Source of the DNA: Phycisphaerales bacterium
Lineage (GTDB): Bacteria; Planctomycetota; Phycisphaerae; Sedimentisphaerales; Anaerohalosphaeraceae
Direction: 5' to 3'
Length of the DNA: 5,248 nt
NCBI GenBank assembly: GCA_003152975.1
Contig: PMBP01000133.1
Location: 1-5,248 of the forward strand
Shown: one piece after another, positions 1 through 5,248 of the stretch
Position numbering within the stretch: the stretch's first letter is position 1
Layout: each line of letters opens with the position of its first letter
Position numbers and translations under genes: made by a program
Notes under the pieces: generated by a model
Seen by the model: the letters and a program-made list of their open reading frames with translations, nothing else
The model's database searches: none
What the model was told of the DNA's origin: nothing

Positions 1-1
1 T

Positions 2-76
2 TCCGTAGCCCTGCTTGTGGCCTTGGTGGCATTCTTCAAGAAGGATCCTGTCCAGCCCGCCGCGCAAAAGGCCTGA
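2..76 (+). CDS. C-terminal end of a probable membrane protein (5' end outside window)
   Basis: This frame is open from the window edge to a TGA at 74-76 and encodes 24 residues: a hydrophobic run (V-A-L-L-V-A-L-V-A-F-F), two lysines and a short polar tail. That pattern suits the last transmembrane helix of a permease followed by a cytoplasmic tail, with the lysines on the inner side. The stop lies 47 bases upstream of the DUF1080 gene on the same strand, so the two are probably co-transcribed. The family cannot be identified from 24 residues; a sugar or other transporter would suit the neighbour but is only a guess. The other two frames give less protein-like peptides. Confidence 0.45.
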   Translation, partial: SVALLVALVAFFKKDPVQPAAQKA

Positions 77-111
77 CGGGTAACAAGTAAACAACAACCC
101 TGAAAGATAGC

Positions 112-116
112 GGAGA
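112..116 (+). promoter_or_regulatory. Ribosome binding site of the DUF1080 gene
   Basis: GGAGA lies 7 bases upstream of the ATG at 124, a normal Shine-Dalgarno distance. It supports that start, which also gives a complete signal peptide. Confidence 0.75.
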
Positions 117-123
117 AATTCCA

Positions 124-1407
124 ATGAAAACCCATTCGCTTAAAACGATTTCGCTGGCGGCCGTGGCCGTCTTTGCTCTGGCTTGCGTTGCGCCGCTTCT
201 GGCCGAGAACAATACCCCGCCTGAAGGATTTATTTCCCTTTTCAACGGCAAGGATCTGACCGGTTGGAAGGGACTGTTGAAAGCCCCCAACGACAACCCC
301 AACGAGCGAGCCAAGCTCAAGCCCGAAGACCGAGCTAAGGCCCAGGCCGACGCCGACAAGTTCATGAAGGAGCACTGGTCCGTCAAGGACGGCGTGCTGA
401 TCTTCGACGGCAAGGGCTTCAGTTTAGCGACCGCCCGCGAGGACTACGGCGATTTCGAAATGCTCGTCGATTGGATGCTTCCCACCGAAAAAGGCGACAG
501 CGGCATCTATCTCCGCGGAGCCCCGCAGGTCCAGATCTGGGATCCCGGCTATCGCAAGATCGGCTCCGGCGGCCTTTACAACAACAAGACCAACCCCAGC
601 AATCCCACCAAGATCGCAGACAAGCCCATCGGCCAGTGGAACACCTTCCGTATCAAGATGGTCGGCGATAAGGTCACCGTCGATCTCAACGGCGAGCGCG
701 TCGTGGACAATGTTGTCATGGAAAACTACTGGGACTACAGCAAGCCCATCTTCCCCCTCGGCCAGATCGAGCTGCAGTGCCACGGCGACCCGATCCACTT
801 CCGCAACATCTACATCCGCGAAATCCAGAGGCCCGGCCTCTTTCGCACGCTCTTTAACGGCCGTGACCTGGCCGGCTGGGTCGGCGACACCACTGGCTAT
901 GTCGTCGAAGACGGAACCATCGCCTGCAAGCCCGGCGGCAACCTCTACACCGCCGAACAATTCGCCGACTTCCACTTCAAGTTCGACTTTAAGGTGACCC
1001 CCGCCGCCAACAACGGCGTCGGCATCCGCGCCCCGCTCAAGGGCGATTCCGCTTATGCCGCCATGGAGATCCAGATCCTCGAAGATACCGACCCGAAATA
1101 TAAAGATCTCCAGCCCTACCAGTTCCACGGATCGATCTACGGCGTGGTGCCCGCCAAACGCGGCTTTTCCAAAAAGATCGGCGAGTGGAACTCCGAAGAG
1201 ATCATCGCCAAAGGCCCGCATATCCAGGTGATTCTCAACGGCACGACCATCGTCGATGCCGACATCAACGAGGCCGGCAAAGACGGCACGATGGACCACA
1301 AGGAACACCCGGGCCTCAAGAACCCAACCGGCCACATCGGCTTCCTTGGCCACGGTGATGTCCTCTGGTTTCGCAACATCCAGGTCATGGACCTCAAGCC
1401 GCAATAA
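124..1407 (+). CDS. Secreted protein with two DUF1080 (3-keto-disaccharide hydrolase) domains
   Basis: The 427-residue product has a signal peptide (about 1-27: basic start, hydrophobic core, possible cut after L-L-A) and two tandem DUF1080 domains. Domain 1 (about 35-235) opens with F-N-G-K-D-L-T-G-W and ends with H-F-R-N-I-Y-I. Domain 2 (about 239-424) opens with F-N-G-R-D-L-A-G-W and ends with W-F-R-N-I-Q-V. Other paired blocks are S-G-I-Y-L-R-G-A (126-133) with N-G-V-G-I-R-A-P (297-304), G-Q-W-N (170-173) with G-E-W-N (353-356), and D-L-N-G (187-190) with I-L-N-G (370-373). The family has a concanavalin-like beta-sandwich fold; characterised members hydrolyse 3-keto-glycosides, and many belong to polysaccharide-degrading planctomycetes and Bacteroidetes. 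The exact substrate cannot be read from sequence. A charged Lys/Ala/Asp stretch (about 60-83) sits within domain 1. Cys21 might be a lipid attachment site, but the lipobox is poor. The protein probably acts in the periplasm or at the cell surface. Confidence 0.9.
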   Translation: MKTHSLKTISLAAVAVFALACVAPLLAENNTPPEGFISLFNGKDLTGWKGLLKAPNDNPNERAKLKPEDRAKAQADADKFMKEHWSVKDGVLIFDGKGFSLATAREDYGDFEMLVDWMLPTEKGDSGIYLRGAPQVQIWDPGYRKIGSGGLYNNKTNPSNPTKIADKPIGQWNTFRIKMVGDKVTVDLNGERVVDNVVMENYWDYSKPIFPLGQIELQCHGDPIHFRNIYIREIQRPGLFRTLFNGRDLAGWVGDTTGYVVEDGTIACKPGGNLYTAEQFADFHFKFDFKVTPAANNGVGIRAPLKGDSAYAAMEIQILEDTDPKYKDLQPYQFHGSIYGVVPAKRGFSKKIGEWNSEEIIAKGPHIQVILNGTTIVDADINEAGKDGTMDHKEHPGLKNPTGHIGFLGHGDVLWFRNIQVMDLKPQ

Positions 1408-1432
1408 ACAACATCGATTCCGGCGCAAACAT

Positions 1433-1462
1433 AAGGGGCGGATTCATCGGAATCCGCCCCTT
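1433..1462. terminator. Probable bidirectional intrinsic terminator between convergent genes
   Basis: The arms 1433-1445 and 1450-1462 are perfectly complementary: 13 bp with core GGGGCGGATTC and a 4-base ATCG loop. The hairpin lies 25 bases after the DUF1080 stop and 26 bases after the minus-strand lipoprotein stop. The arms begin with AA and end with TT, so each strand has a short T tract, continued as TTTACATTT on the plus strand and TTATGTTT on the minus strand. The T runs are imperfect, so efficiency is uncertain, but stem strength and position fit a shared terminator. Confidence 0.8.
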
Positions 1463-1488
1463 TACATTTCCCTATCCTTCGCGTTGTC

Positions 1489-2712
1489 TTATTTCGGCAG
1501 CGCCGATTGAATGTCCTTGAGGCCCACGCCCAACAGGGACTTGGCAAGCCCATCGAGCTGATCGGCCGGGCCGACCAGGTGGAAGGTCCGGTGGACATGC
1601 TGGATGCTGTCGCCGGGTTTGAGCTCGGGGGCCGGAGAGGACGACTCGATCTCATAGAACGGCCCCAGCGGCTTTTTGCCCGGCTCGGCCGGCCCGTCGT
1701 TATAGGAGTTGGCCACATCGCCGGCGAAGGGTTTGTCCTGCAGTTCCCACATCGAGTTGACATAATCCTTGGCGCCGATCGGCTTGGTGTATTGCACGAT
1801 CGTCAGAACGCCGTTGGCCGCGTCGTAGCTGCCGAGGATCGGCTTGGCGCGGGCGGGCGACAGGCCGATCTTGCTGCGGAACTTGCCATCGCCGCTGAAG
1901 AACAGCACATTGTCCTTAACGACCAGCCGTTCGGCGGGGACTTTGCCAAAGTACGCATCGTTGACCTTCGGGCCCAGCTTGGCCTCGTCGCCGGAGGTAA
2001 ACGGGACCACCACGGTGGTCTTATCCGACGGCTTGAACATCCCCAGGATCCAGATCGACAGCAGGCCCGTCTTCTTGTCCCAGGCCTTGCTGCCCGCGTT
2101 GGTCAGGGCATTGTTGGAATCATAAGCCACCATCCGCACCGTGTCGGGCAGCGTGACATTCAGTGCACCGGCGGCGGTGACGCGGTCCAGCACCTGGATC
2201 GAACGGCGGATCTGCACATCGAACTCGGTCCCGGAATAGTTGGCGAATTTGGCCTTCTTTTCAAAGAGGGCCCCTCCGGCGGTCTTGGAGACCAGCTTGA
2301 AGGGCTCGGTGTCGATAATGGCCGGGGTCTGCCAGTCGTCAAAGACGAACTTGGCCCCCTTGGCAAAGAAGATCGCGAACTGTCCGCCTTCGGGCCCCAT
2401 CCAGAAACGGTCCTCGCCGCCGTAGGGGGTAATGTGCGGCAGGGGCTTGCCCGCGGCGATCAGCTCATAGTTGATCCACCCGAAGCTTAAGCCCTTGTCA
2501 CCGTCGGCCGAGCTGGTCATCACGCGGCCCTGGTAGGCCGGCACCACCGCGACCTTGGCCTGGCCCGTTGGGTCAGCCAGCACGATCGCGTCGGCGTGTT
2601 TCTGCAAAAACTCCACATCCTGTCCGAAATTCTTTCCTGGGCTCATCGAAACCTCCGTTGATGAACATCCCGCTGCCGCAAGCAGCATCACCATAACCAT
2701 TTTCATTTTCAC
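1489..2712 (-). CDS. Lipoprotein with mutarotase-like fold, probably DUF6786 family
   Basis: The 407-residue product starts with a short lipoprotein signal (two Lys, a Met/Val/Leu core, then A-A-A-G-C; Cys16 would be lipidated). Serine at +2 suggests release to the outer membrane. The mature part holds G-G-E-D-R-F-W-M-G-P-E-G-G (98-110) and a C-terminal block with E-I-E-S-S-S-P (354-360), L-K-P-G-D-S (364-369) and H-V-H-R-T-F-H (372-378). These resemble galactose mutarotase-like beta-sandwich proteins, and I recall the first motif from DUF6786 family proteins; that family name is from memory. The function is unknown; carbohydrate binding or processing at the envelope is an inference from fold. 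The start is GTG at 2712, because AGGAGG lies 7 bases upstream; the in-frame ATG at 2706 would be 13 bases away. The gene follows hypB by 49 bases on the same strand, but nothing in it suggests a role in hydrogenase maturation. Confidence 0.8.
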   Translation of the reverse strand: MKMKMVMVMLLAAAGCSSTEVSMSPGKNFGQDVEFLQKHADAIVLADPTGQAKVAVVPAYQGRVMTSSADGDKGLSFGWINYELIAAGKPLPHITPYGGEDRFWMGPEGGQFAIFFAKGAKFVFDDWQTPAIIDTEPFKLVSKTAGGALFEKKAKFANYSGTEFDVQIRRSIQVLDRVTAAGALNVTLPDTVRMVAYDSNNALTNAGSKAWDKKTGLLSIWILGMFKPSDKTTVVVPFTSGDEAKLGPKVNDAYFGKVPAERLVVKDNVLFFSGDGKFRSKIGLSPARAKPILGSYDAANGVLTIVQYTKPIGAKDYVNSMWELQDKPFAGDVANSYNDGPAEPGKKPLGPFYEIESSSPAPELKPGDSIQHVHRTFHLVGPADQLDGLAKSLLGVGLKDIQSALPK

Positions 2713-2719
2713 AGTAACG

Positions 2720-2725
2720 CCTCCT
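2720..2725 (-). promoter_or_regulatory. Ribosome binding site of the lipoprotein gene
   Basis: A perfect AGGAGG on the minus strand is 7 bases from the GTG at 2712. It decides the start in favour of GTG over the ATG two codons downstream. It is the strongest Shine-Dalgarno sequence in the window. Confidence 0.8.
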
Positions 2726-2761
2726 GATTGAATAAACTTTTTGATTCAGGGCGATTAGCCC

Positions 2762-3415
2762 TTACGCCGATTGTTCTTTTCGTTCCCGCAGCCACTGATA
2801 CCAGTCCTGCATCCCCTGACCGGTTCGGGCCGAGACCTGTAGAATCTCGCCGTCGGGGTTGAGGCGGCGGATGTCGCGTTTGACCTTGTCCAGGTCGAAC
2901 TCCACATGCTCCAAGAGGTCGATCTTGTTGACCAGGACCACATCGGCCTTCGAGAATGAGCCGGGGTACTTGCGAGGCTTGTCATCGCCTTCCGGTACCG
3001 ACAGCACGACCACGCGGACGCCTTCGCCGAGGTCAAAATCCGACGGGCACACCAGGTTGCCGACATTTTCGATCACGATCACATCGAGCTTGGCGCACGG
3101 CAGTTCCTTGAGGGCGTCCTTGATCTGCTGGGCCGACAGGTGGCAGGCCCCCTCGGTCTCGATCTGAAAGGCCGGGGCGCCGGCGGCGCGGATCTTGCGG
3201 GCGTCGGTGTCGGTCTTGATGTCCCCCTCTATCACGCCGATACGGAGCTTGGACGCCAGGTCCTGGATCGTCCGCGCCAGCAGCGTGGTCTTGCCCGAGC
3301 CGGGCGAGGAGATCATGTTGATGCACAGCAGGCCGCTCTTGGAGAAAAATCCCCGGTTCTGCAGTGCGGCCTGTTCATTCTTGTCGAGGATCTTTTTTCG
3401 CAGCATCACTTTCAT
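2762..3415 (-). CDS. hypB: Hydrogenase nickel incorporation GTPase HypB
   Basis: The 217-residue GTPase powers nickel insertion into [NiFe]-hydrogenase together with HypA in the cytoplasm. It shows the HypB pattern throughout: Walker A P-G-S-G-K-T-T (38-44), E-G-D-I-K-T-D-T-D (63-71), metal-site C-H (91-92), E-N-V-G-N-L-V-C-P (116-124) with the second metal-site cysteine at 123, D-D-K-P-R-K-Y-P (144-151), guanine-binding N-K-I-D (163-166) and S-A-R-T-G (195-199). The N-terminal CxxCGC nickel motif of E. coli HypB and the His-rich stretch of some homologues are absent, so only the G-domain metal site remains. The frame is open to 3541, but the ATG at 3415 is chosen because AGGA lies 8 bases upstream and family similarity begins just after it. 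It overlaps the end of hypA by 41 bases, which suggests coupled translation. UreG is excluded by the NVGNLVCP and DDKPxKYP signatures. Confidence 0.96.
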   Translation of the reverse strand: MKVMLRKKILDKNEQAALQNRGFFSKSGLLCINMISSPGSGKTTLLARTIQDLASKLRIGVIEGDIKTDTDARKIRAAGAPAFQIETEGACHLSAQQIKDALKELPCAKLDVIVIENVGNLVCPSDFDLGEGVRVVVLSVPEGDDKPRKYPGSFSKADVVLVNKIDLLEHVEFDLDKVKRDIRRLNPDGEILQVSARTGQGMQDWYQWLRERKEQSA

Positions 3416-3764
3416 TCGGCGTATCCTGTTCCAGTTCAATCTCTTCCAACAATAGCGGCGCGTCGGCCTCGAAGACGATATTCTCGCCGCCGCAGCCGGT
3501 GCACACCCCAGAGTATATATCATAGTCGAACGATTGGCCACAGCTTTTGCACAGCGTCCGCAGGGGTTTGTGGTCGATCGCCAGCTTCATTCCCTGGCAG
3601 GGCGTGTCCATCGCGGCCGCCTCAAAGGCGACCTGCATGGCCTCGTCGTTGAGCGCGTTGAACTGCCCGCACGAGATCCGCGCCGACTTGGGCCGGGCGT
3701 TGTGCTTCTCGGCCTCGGCCAGGATCGACTCGAGCACGCTCTGGGCGACCGCCGATTCGTGCAT
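3375..3764 (-). CDS. hypA: Hydrogenase nickel metallochaperone HypA
   Basis: The 129-residue protein binds nickel and passes it, with HypB, to the hydrogenase large subunit. It begins M-H-E, whose His2 is part of the family's nickel site. Its zinc-binding loop has two CxxC pairs, C72/C75 and C88/C91, with normal spacing. The G-Q-F-N-A-L block (33-38) and the L-L-L-E-E-I-E-L segment (104-111) are also typical. The ATG at 3764 shares its A with the hypE stop (TGATG) and has GAGGA 7 bases upstream; the frame is open to 3890, but an upstream start would lose the N-terminal Met-His-Glu. HypA proteins usually end at about 113-118 residues. This one has an extra polar tail (about 114-129) that coincides almost exactly with the overlap into hypB. 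Confidence 0.95.
   Translation of the reverse strand: MHESAVAQSVLESILAEAEKHNARPKSARISCGQFNALNDEAMQVAFEAAAMDTPCQGMKLAIDHKPLRTLCKSCGQSFDYDIYSGVCTGCGGENIVFEADAPLLLEEIELEQDTPNESDAAKKDPRQE
3424..3427 (-). promoter_or_regulatory. Ribosome binding site of hypB, inside hypA
   Basis: AGGA on the minus strand lies 8 bases from the ATG at 3415 and 17 bases from the alternative ATG at 3406. It favours the longer HypB start. Confidence 0.6.
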
Positions 3765-5236
3765 CAGCAGATCCTCGGCAGGTCGCGGCCGTACGGCATC
3801 TGGACGATTCGCCGCCCACCGATGCGGGTGATCATTTCCACCAGACCCGCCGGCGCGCCGTCGGCCTTCGGGTTGACGCAGCCGAGGCACGCAGCTTGCC
3901 GGCCCAGCGAATGACCACGGCAGACTTCCAGGGCCGCATCAATTGCCTCGGGCGCAACGACCATCACGACCTTGCCCTCGTTGGCGATATTGAGCAGGTC
4001 AAACCCGAGCATATCCGCCGCCGCCTGCACCGTCGGCTGGATCGGCACTGCGGTTTCCTCTATCTCTAGATCCAGGCCCGTCGCAAAAACGATCTCGTTG
4101 AGCGTCGCGGCCAGGCCACCGCGGGTCGGGTCGCGCATAAAATGAATCTGCTCGCCAAGCCGATCGACCAGCCGCCCGATCAGGTCCGACAGAACGGCGC
4201 AGTCGCTCTGGATCGGACTGTCGAATTGTATCCCCTTCCGCAGGGATATGATCGTTATGCCGTGATCGCCGAGGGACCCGTTGATGAGGATCGCGTCGCC
4301 CGGCTTGATCCGGTCGAAACCGACCTTCGCCCCCTTCATGCGGACGCCGATGCCGGAGGTGTTGATAAACAGGCCGTCGGCAGCGCCTTTATCGACAACC
4401 TTGGTGTCGCCCGCCACGACCGGCACATTCGCCTGTCGCGCGGCCTCGGCGGCGCTGGCCAGGATGGCGTCGAGCCGGTCCTGGTCGAACCCCTCTTCAA
4501 TGATCAGCCCCAGAGACAACGCCACCGGCCGGGCCCCGGATACGGCCAGATCGTTGACCGTTCCACAGACGGCCAGTTTGCCGATGTCGCCGCCCGGAAA
4601 CTCCAGCGGCTGCACGACAAAGCTGTCGGTGGTGAAGGCGATCGAGGTCGATTCCAGCTCCAACTGCGCCGCGTCAGTGAGCTTGCTCAGCGTCTCGTTG
4701 CGGAACTTCGGCAGGTCGCTCAGCAGGTCCGGCTTCTGCTGCGCGATGCCGAACCGGTCCCTGCCGTCTTTGACGAAGAAGCCCGGCCCGAATCCGATTG
4801 TCAGCGTCAGCTGAGAGGCCGCCAGTCCCAGCGCTTCGCCGGTATCCGACGGCGGCGCATAGGGATTGAGACCCACCGCACCGTCGTGGACGGCTTCATG
4901 GCCGGCGGTCATCCGCTCGGCCATGCTGGTCCAGTGCTCGAGCATCGCCACGACGTCGGCTCGGGAGTCGGTCACCACGTCGAACGCGCAGAAGTGCATC
5001 CGGTCCTGGGCCGGGGTGACGATCCCGGCCTGGCGATCGCCGCGGAACGGGACAGGCTTGTCGAGGCCCTTCAGCGCCGTGCCGGCCGCCGACGCTCGCC
5101 CGGCCAGCGCGCCGGCACCGGCCGCGCCGACGACGGCGGCGGTCACACCCGCGGCGCCGAACAGCTTGCGTCGCGACAGGCTGTGCCGCTGCGGCTGGCG
5201 CTGCGCGGTATCCGGGTCACTCGGGAGCGATGACAC
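3764..5236 (-). CDS. hypE: Chimeric ORF: DyP peroxidase N-terminus joined to HypE lacking its N-terminus
   Basis: The frame encodes 490 residues from a GTG at 5236 and stays open to the window edge, so the true start may lie upstream. Residues about 178-490 are HypE, the ATP-dependent enzyme that dehydrates the thiocarbamoyl group received from HypF to a thiocyanate, the source of the hydrogenase CN ligands. Visible signatures are F-T-T-D-S-F-V-V (201-208), F-P-G-G-D-I-G-K (213-220), A-G-D-T-K-V-V (275-281), R-D-P-T-R-G-G (368-374), A-N-E-G-K (418-422) and the terminal L-P-R-I-C, whose Cys490 carries the carbamoyl/cyano group. HypE is normally about 330-350 residues and starts with a conserved H-G-S-G-G segment; that segment, roughly the first 25-40 residues, is missing. 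In its place are a Tat signal peptide and about 125 residues of a DyP peroxidase. A Tat-exported HypE makes little sense, since maturation is cytoplasmic, and without its glycine-rich motif activity is doubtful. No suitable internal start was seen that would restore a normal HypE. Confidence 0.85.
   Translation of the reverse strand: MSSLPSDPDTAQRQPQRHSLSRRKLFGAAGVTAAVVGAAGAGALAGRASAAGTALKGLDKPVPFRGDRQAGIVTPAQDRMHFCAFDVVTDSRADVVAMLEHWTSMAERMTAGHEAVHDGAVGLNPYAPPSDTGEALGLAASQLTLTIGFGPGFFVKDGRDRFGIAQQKPDLLSDLPKFRNETLSKLTDAAQLELESTSIAFTTDSFVVQPLEFPGGDIGKLAVCGTVNDLAVSGARPVALSLGLIIEEGFDQDRLDAILASAAEAARQANVPVVAGDTKVVDKGAADGLFINTSGIGVRMKGAKVGFDRIKPGDAILINGSLGDHGITIISLRKGIQFDSPIQSDCAVLSDLIGRLVDRLGEQIHFMRDPTRGGLAATLNEIVFATGLDLEIEETAVPIQPTVQAAADMLGFDLLNIANEGKVVMVVAPEAIDAALEVCRGHSLGRQAACLGCVNPKADGAPAGLVEMITRIGGRRIVQMPYGRDLPRIC
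3772..3776 (-). promoter_or_regulatory. Ribosome binding site of hypA, inside the last hypE codons
   Basis: GAGGA on the minus strand is 7 bases from the hypA ATG. It is formed by the codons for the conserved HypE C-terminus (Pro-Arg-Ile). Confidence 0.7.
4717..5236 (-). other. DyP-type (EfeB-like) peroxidase N-terminal segment with Tat signal, part of the hypE ORF
   Basis: Residues 1-50 form a twin-arginine signal: S-R-R-K-L-F at 21-26, then a long Ala/Gly/Val-rich core. Residues 62-176 follow the start of Tat-exported DyP peroxidases: V-P-F-R-G-D-R-Q-A-G-I (62-72), T-P-A-Q-D-R (74-79), A-F-D-V (84-87), E-H-W-T (100-103), A-E-R-M-T-A-G (106-112), T-G-E-A-L-G-L (132-138), L-T-I-G-F-G-P-G-F-F (145-154) and D-R-F-G-I-A (160-165). 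Such proteins use hydrogen peroxide and haem outside the cytoplasm and often belong to efeUOB-type iron uptake operons. The segment stops before the GxxDG motif, the distal Arg and the haem-ligand His, so it cannot be a working peroxidase. The family call rests on remembered conserved blocks. GC is about 68% even in the part outside the signal peptide (4741-5040). Confidence 0.8.
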
Positions 5237-5248
5237 CCTGCACCTGGC

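Noticed and set aside
77..123. Promoter between the membrane-protein remnant and the DUF1080 gene
   Set aside because: Only 47 bases, with no recognisable -35/-10 pair; co-transcription is simpler.
184..186. Possible lipobox cysteine (Cys21) in the DUF1080 signal peptide
   Set aside because: The residues before it (F-A-L-A) lack the usual Leu at -3, and a signal peptidase I site after L-L-A at 27 fits as well; left as a note only.
424..1428. Long minus-strand open frame (334 codons) opposite the DUF1080 gene
   Set aside because: Antisense shadow of a well-supported gene in GC-rich DNA; its Asp/Val/Gly-rich translation has no recognisable domain.
1507..2490. Long plus-strand open frame (327 codons) opposite the lipoprotein gene
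   Set aside because: Shadow frame of a gene with signal peptide, ribosome binding site and family motifs; its own translation shows none.
2749..2761. Short hairpin (GGGC/GCCC) just after the hypB stop
   Set aside because: Only 4 bp, and no T run follows on the minus strand; too weak to call a terminator.
3416..3541. Extended HypB start at 3541
   Set aside because: It would add 42 residues of non-HypB sequence encoded entirely within hypA; the ATG at 3415 has a well-placed AGGA and begins just before the conserved region.
3765..3890. Extended HypA start at 3890
   Set aside because: It would bury the conserved M-H-E nickel-binding N-terminus and overlap hypE by more than 120 bases.
4142..5233. 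Long plus-strand open frame (363 codons) opposite the hypE ORF
   Set aside because: Arg/Gln/Gly-rich translation without domain features; typical antisense artefact of high-GC coding sequence.

Overview
The window is GC-rich DNA with close-set genes and long antisense open frames that are by-products of the composition. A two-domain DUF1080 (3-keto-disaccharide hydrolase family) exported protein and a mutarotase-like lipoprotein suggest a Planctomycetota or related PVC-group bacterium. This assignment is an inference from gene content; there is no marker gene.

Layout. Positions 2-76 (+) hold the last 24 codons of a probable membrane protein. Positions 124-1407 (+) encode the secreted DUF1080 tandem-domain protein. 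A perfect 13-bp hairpin at 1433-1462 lies between this gene and the convergent minus-strand unit and probably terminates transcription from both sides. The rest of the window is one minus-strand unit, read from right to left: a hypE-containing ORF (5236-3764), hypA (3764-3375), hypB (3415-2762) and a lipoprotein gene (2712-1489). hypE/hypA share one base (TGATG), hypA/hypB overlap by 41 bases, and the lipoprotein gene follows after 49 bases with its own strong ribosome binding site.

HypA and HypB deliver nickel to the active site of [NiFe]-hydrogenase. HypE, with HypF, makes the cyanide ligands of the active-site iron. The organism therefore probably makes a [NiFe]-hydrogenase, with hypF, hypC, hypD and structural genes elsewhere.

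The most notable object is the hypE ORF. Its first ~175 residues are not HypE. They look like a Tat signal peptide plus the N-terminal part of a DyP-type (EfeB-like) haem peroxidase, joined in frame to HypE near an L-P-K-F sequence at about 4717-4690. The HypE part lacks the conserved N-terminal glycine-rich motif, and the peroxidase part lacks its catalytic and haem-binding regions. This is either a misassembly or recombination at a short shared sequence, or a genuine and very odd fusion. By hand count, GC is about 72% over 4741-5220 (peroxidase side) and about 64% over 4201-4680 (HypE side), which fits two origins, although the Ala/Gly-rich signal peptide contributes to the difference.
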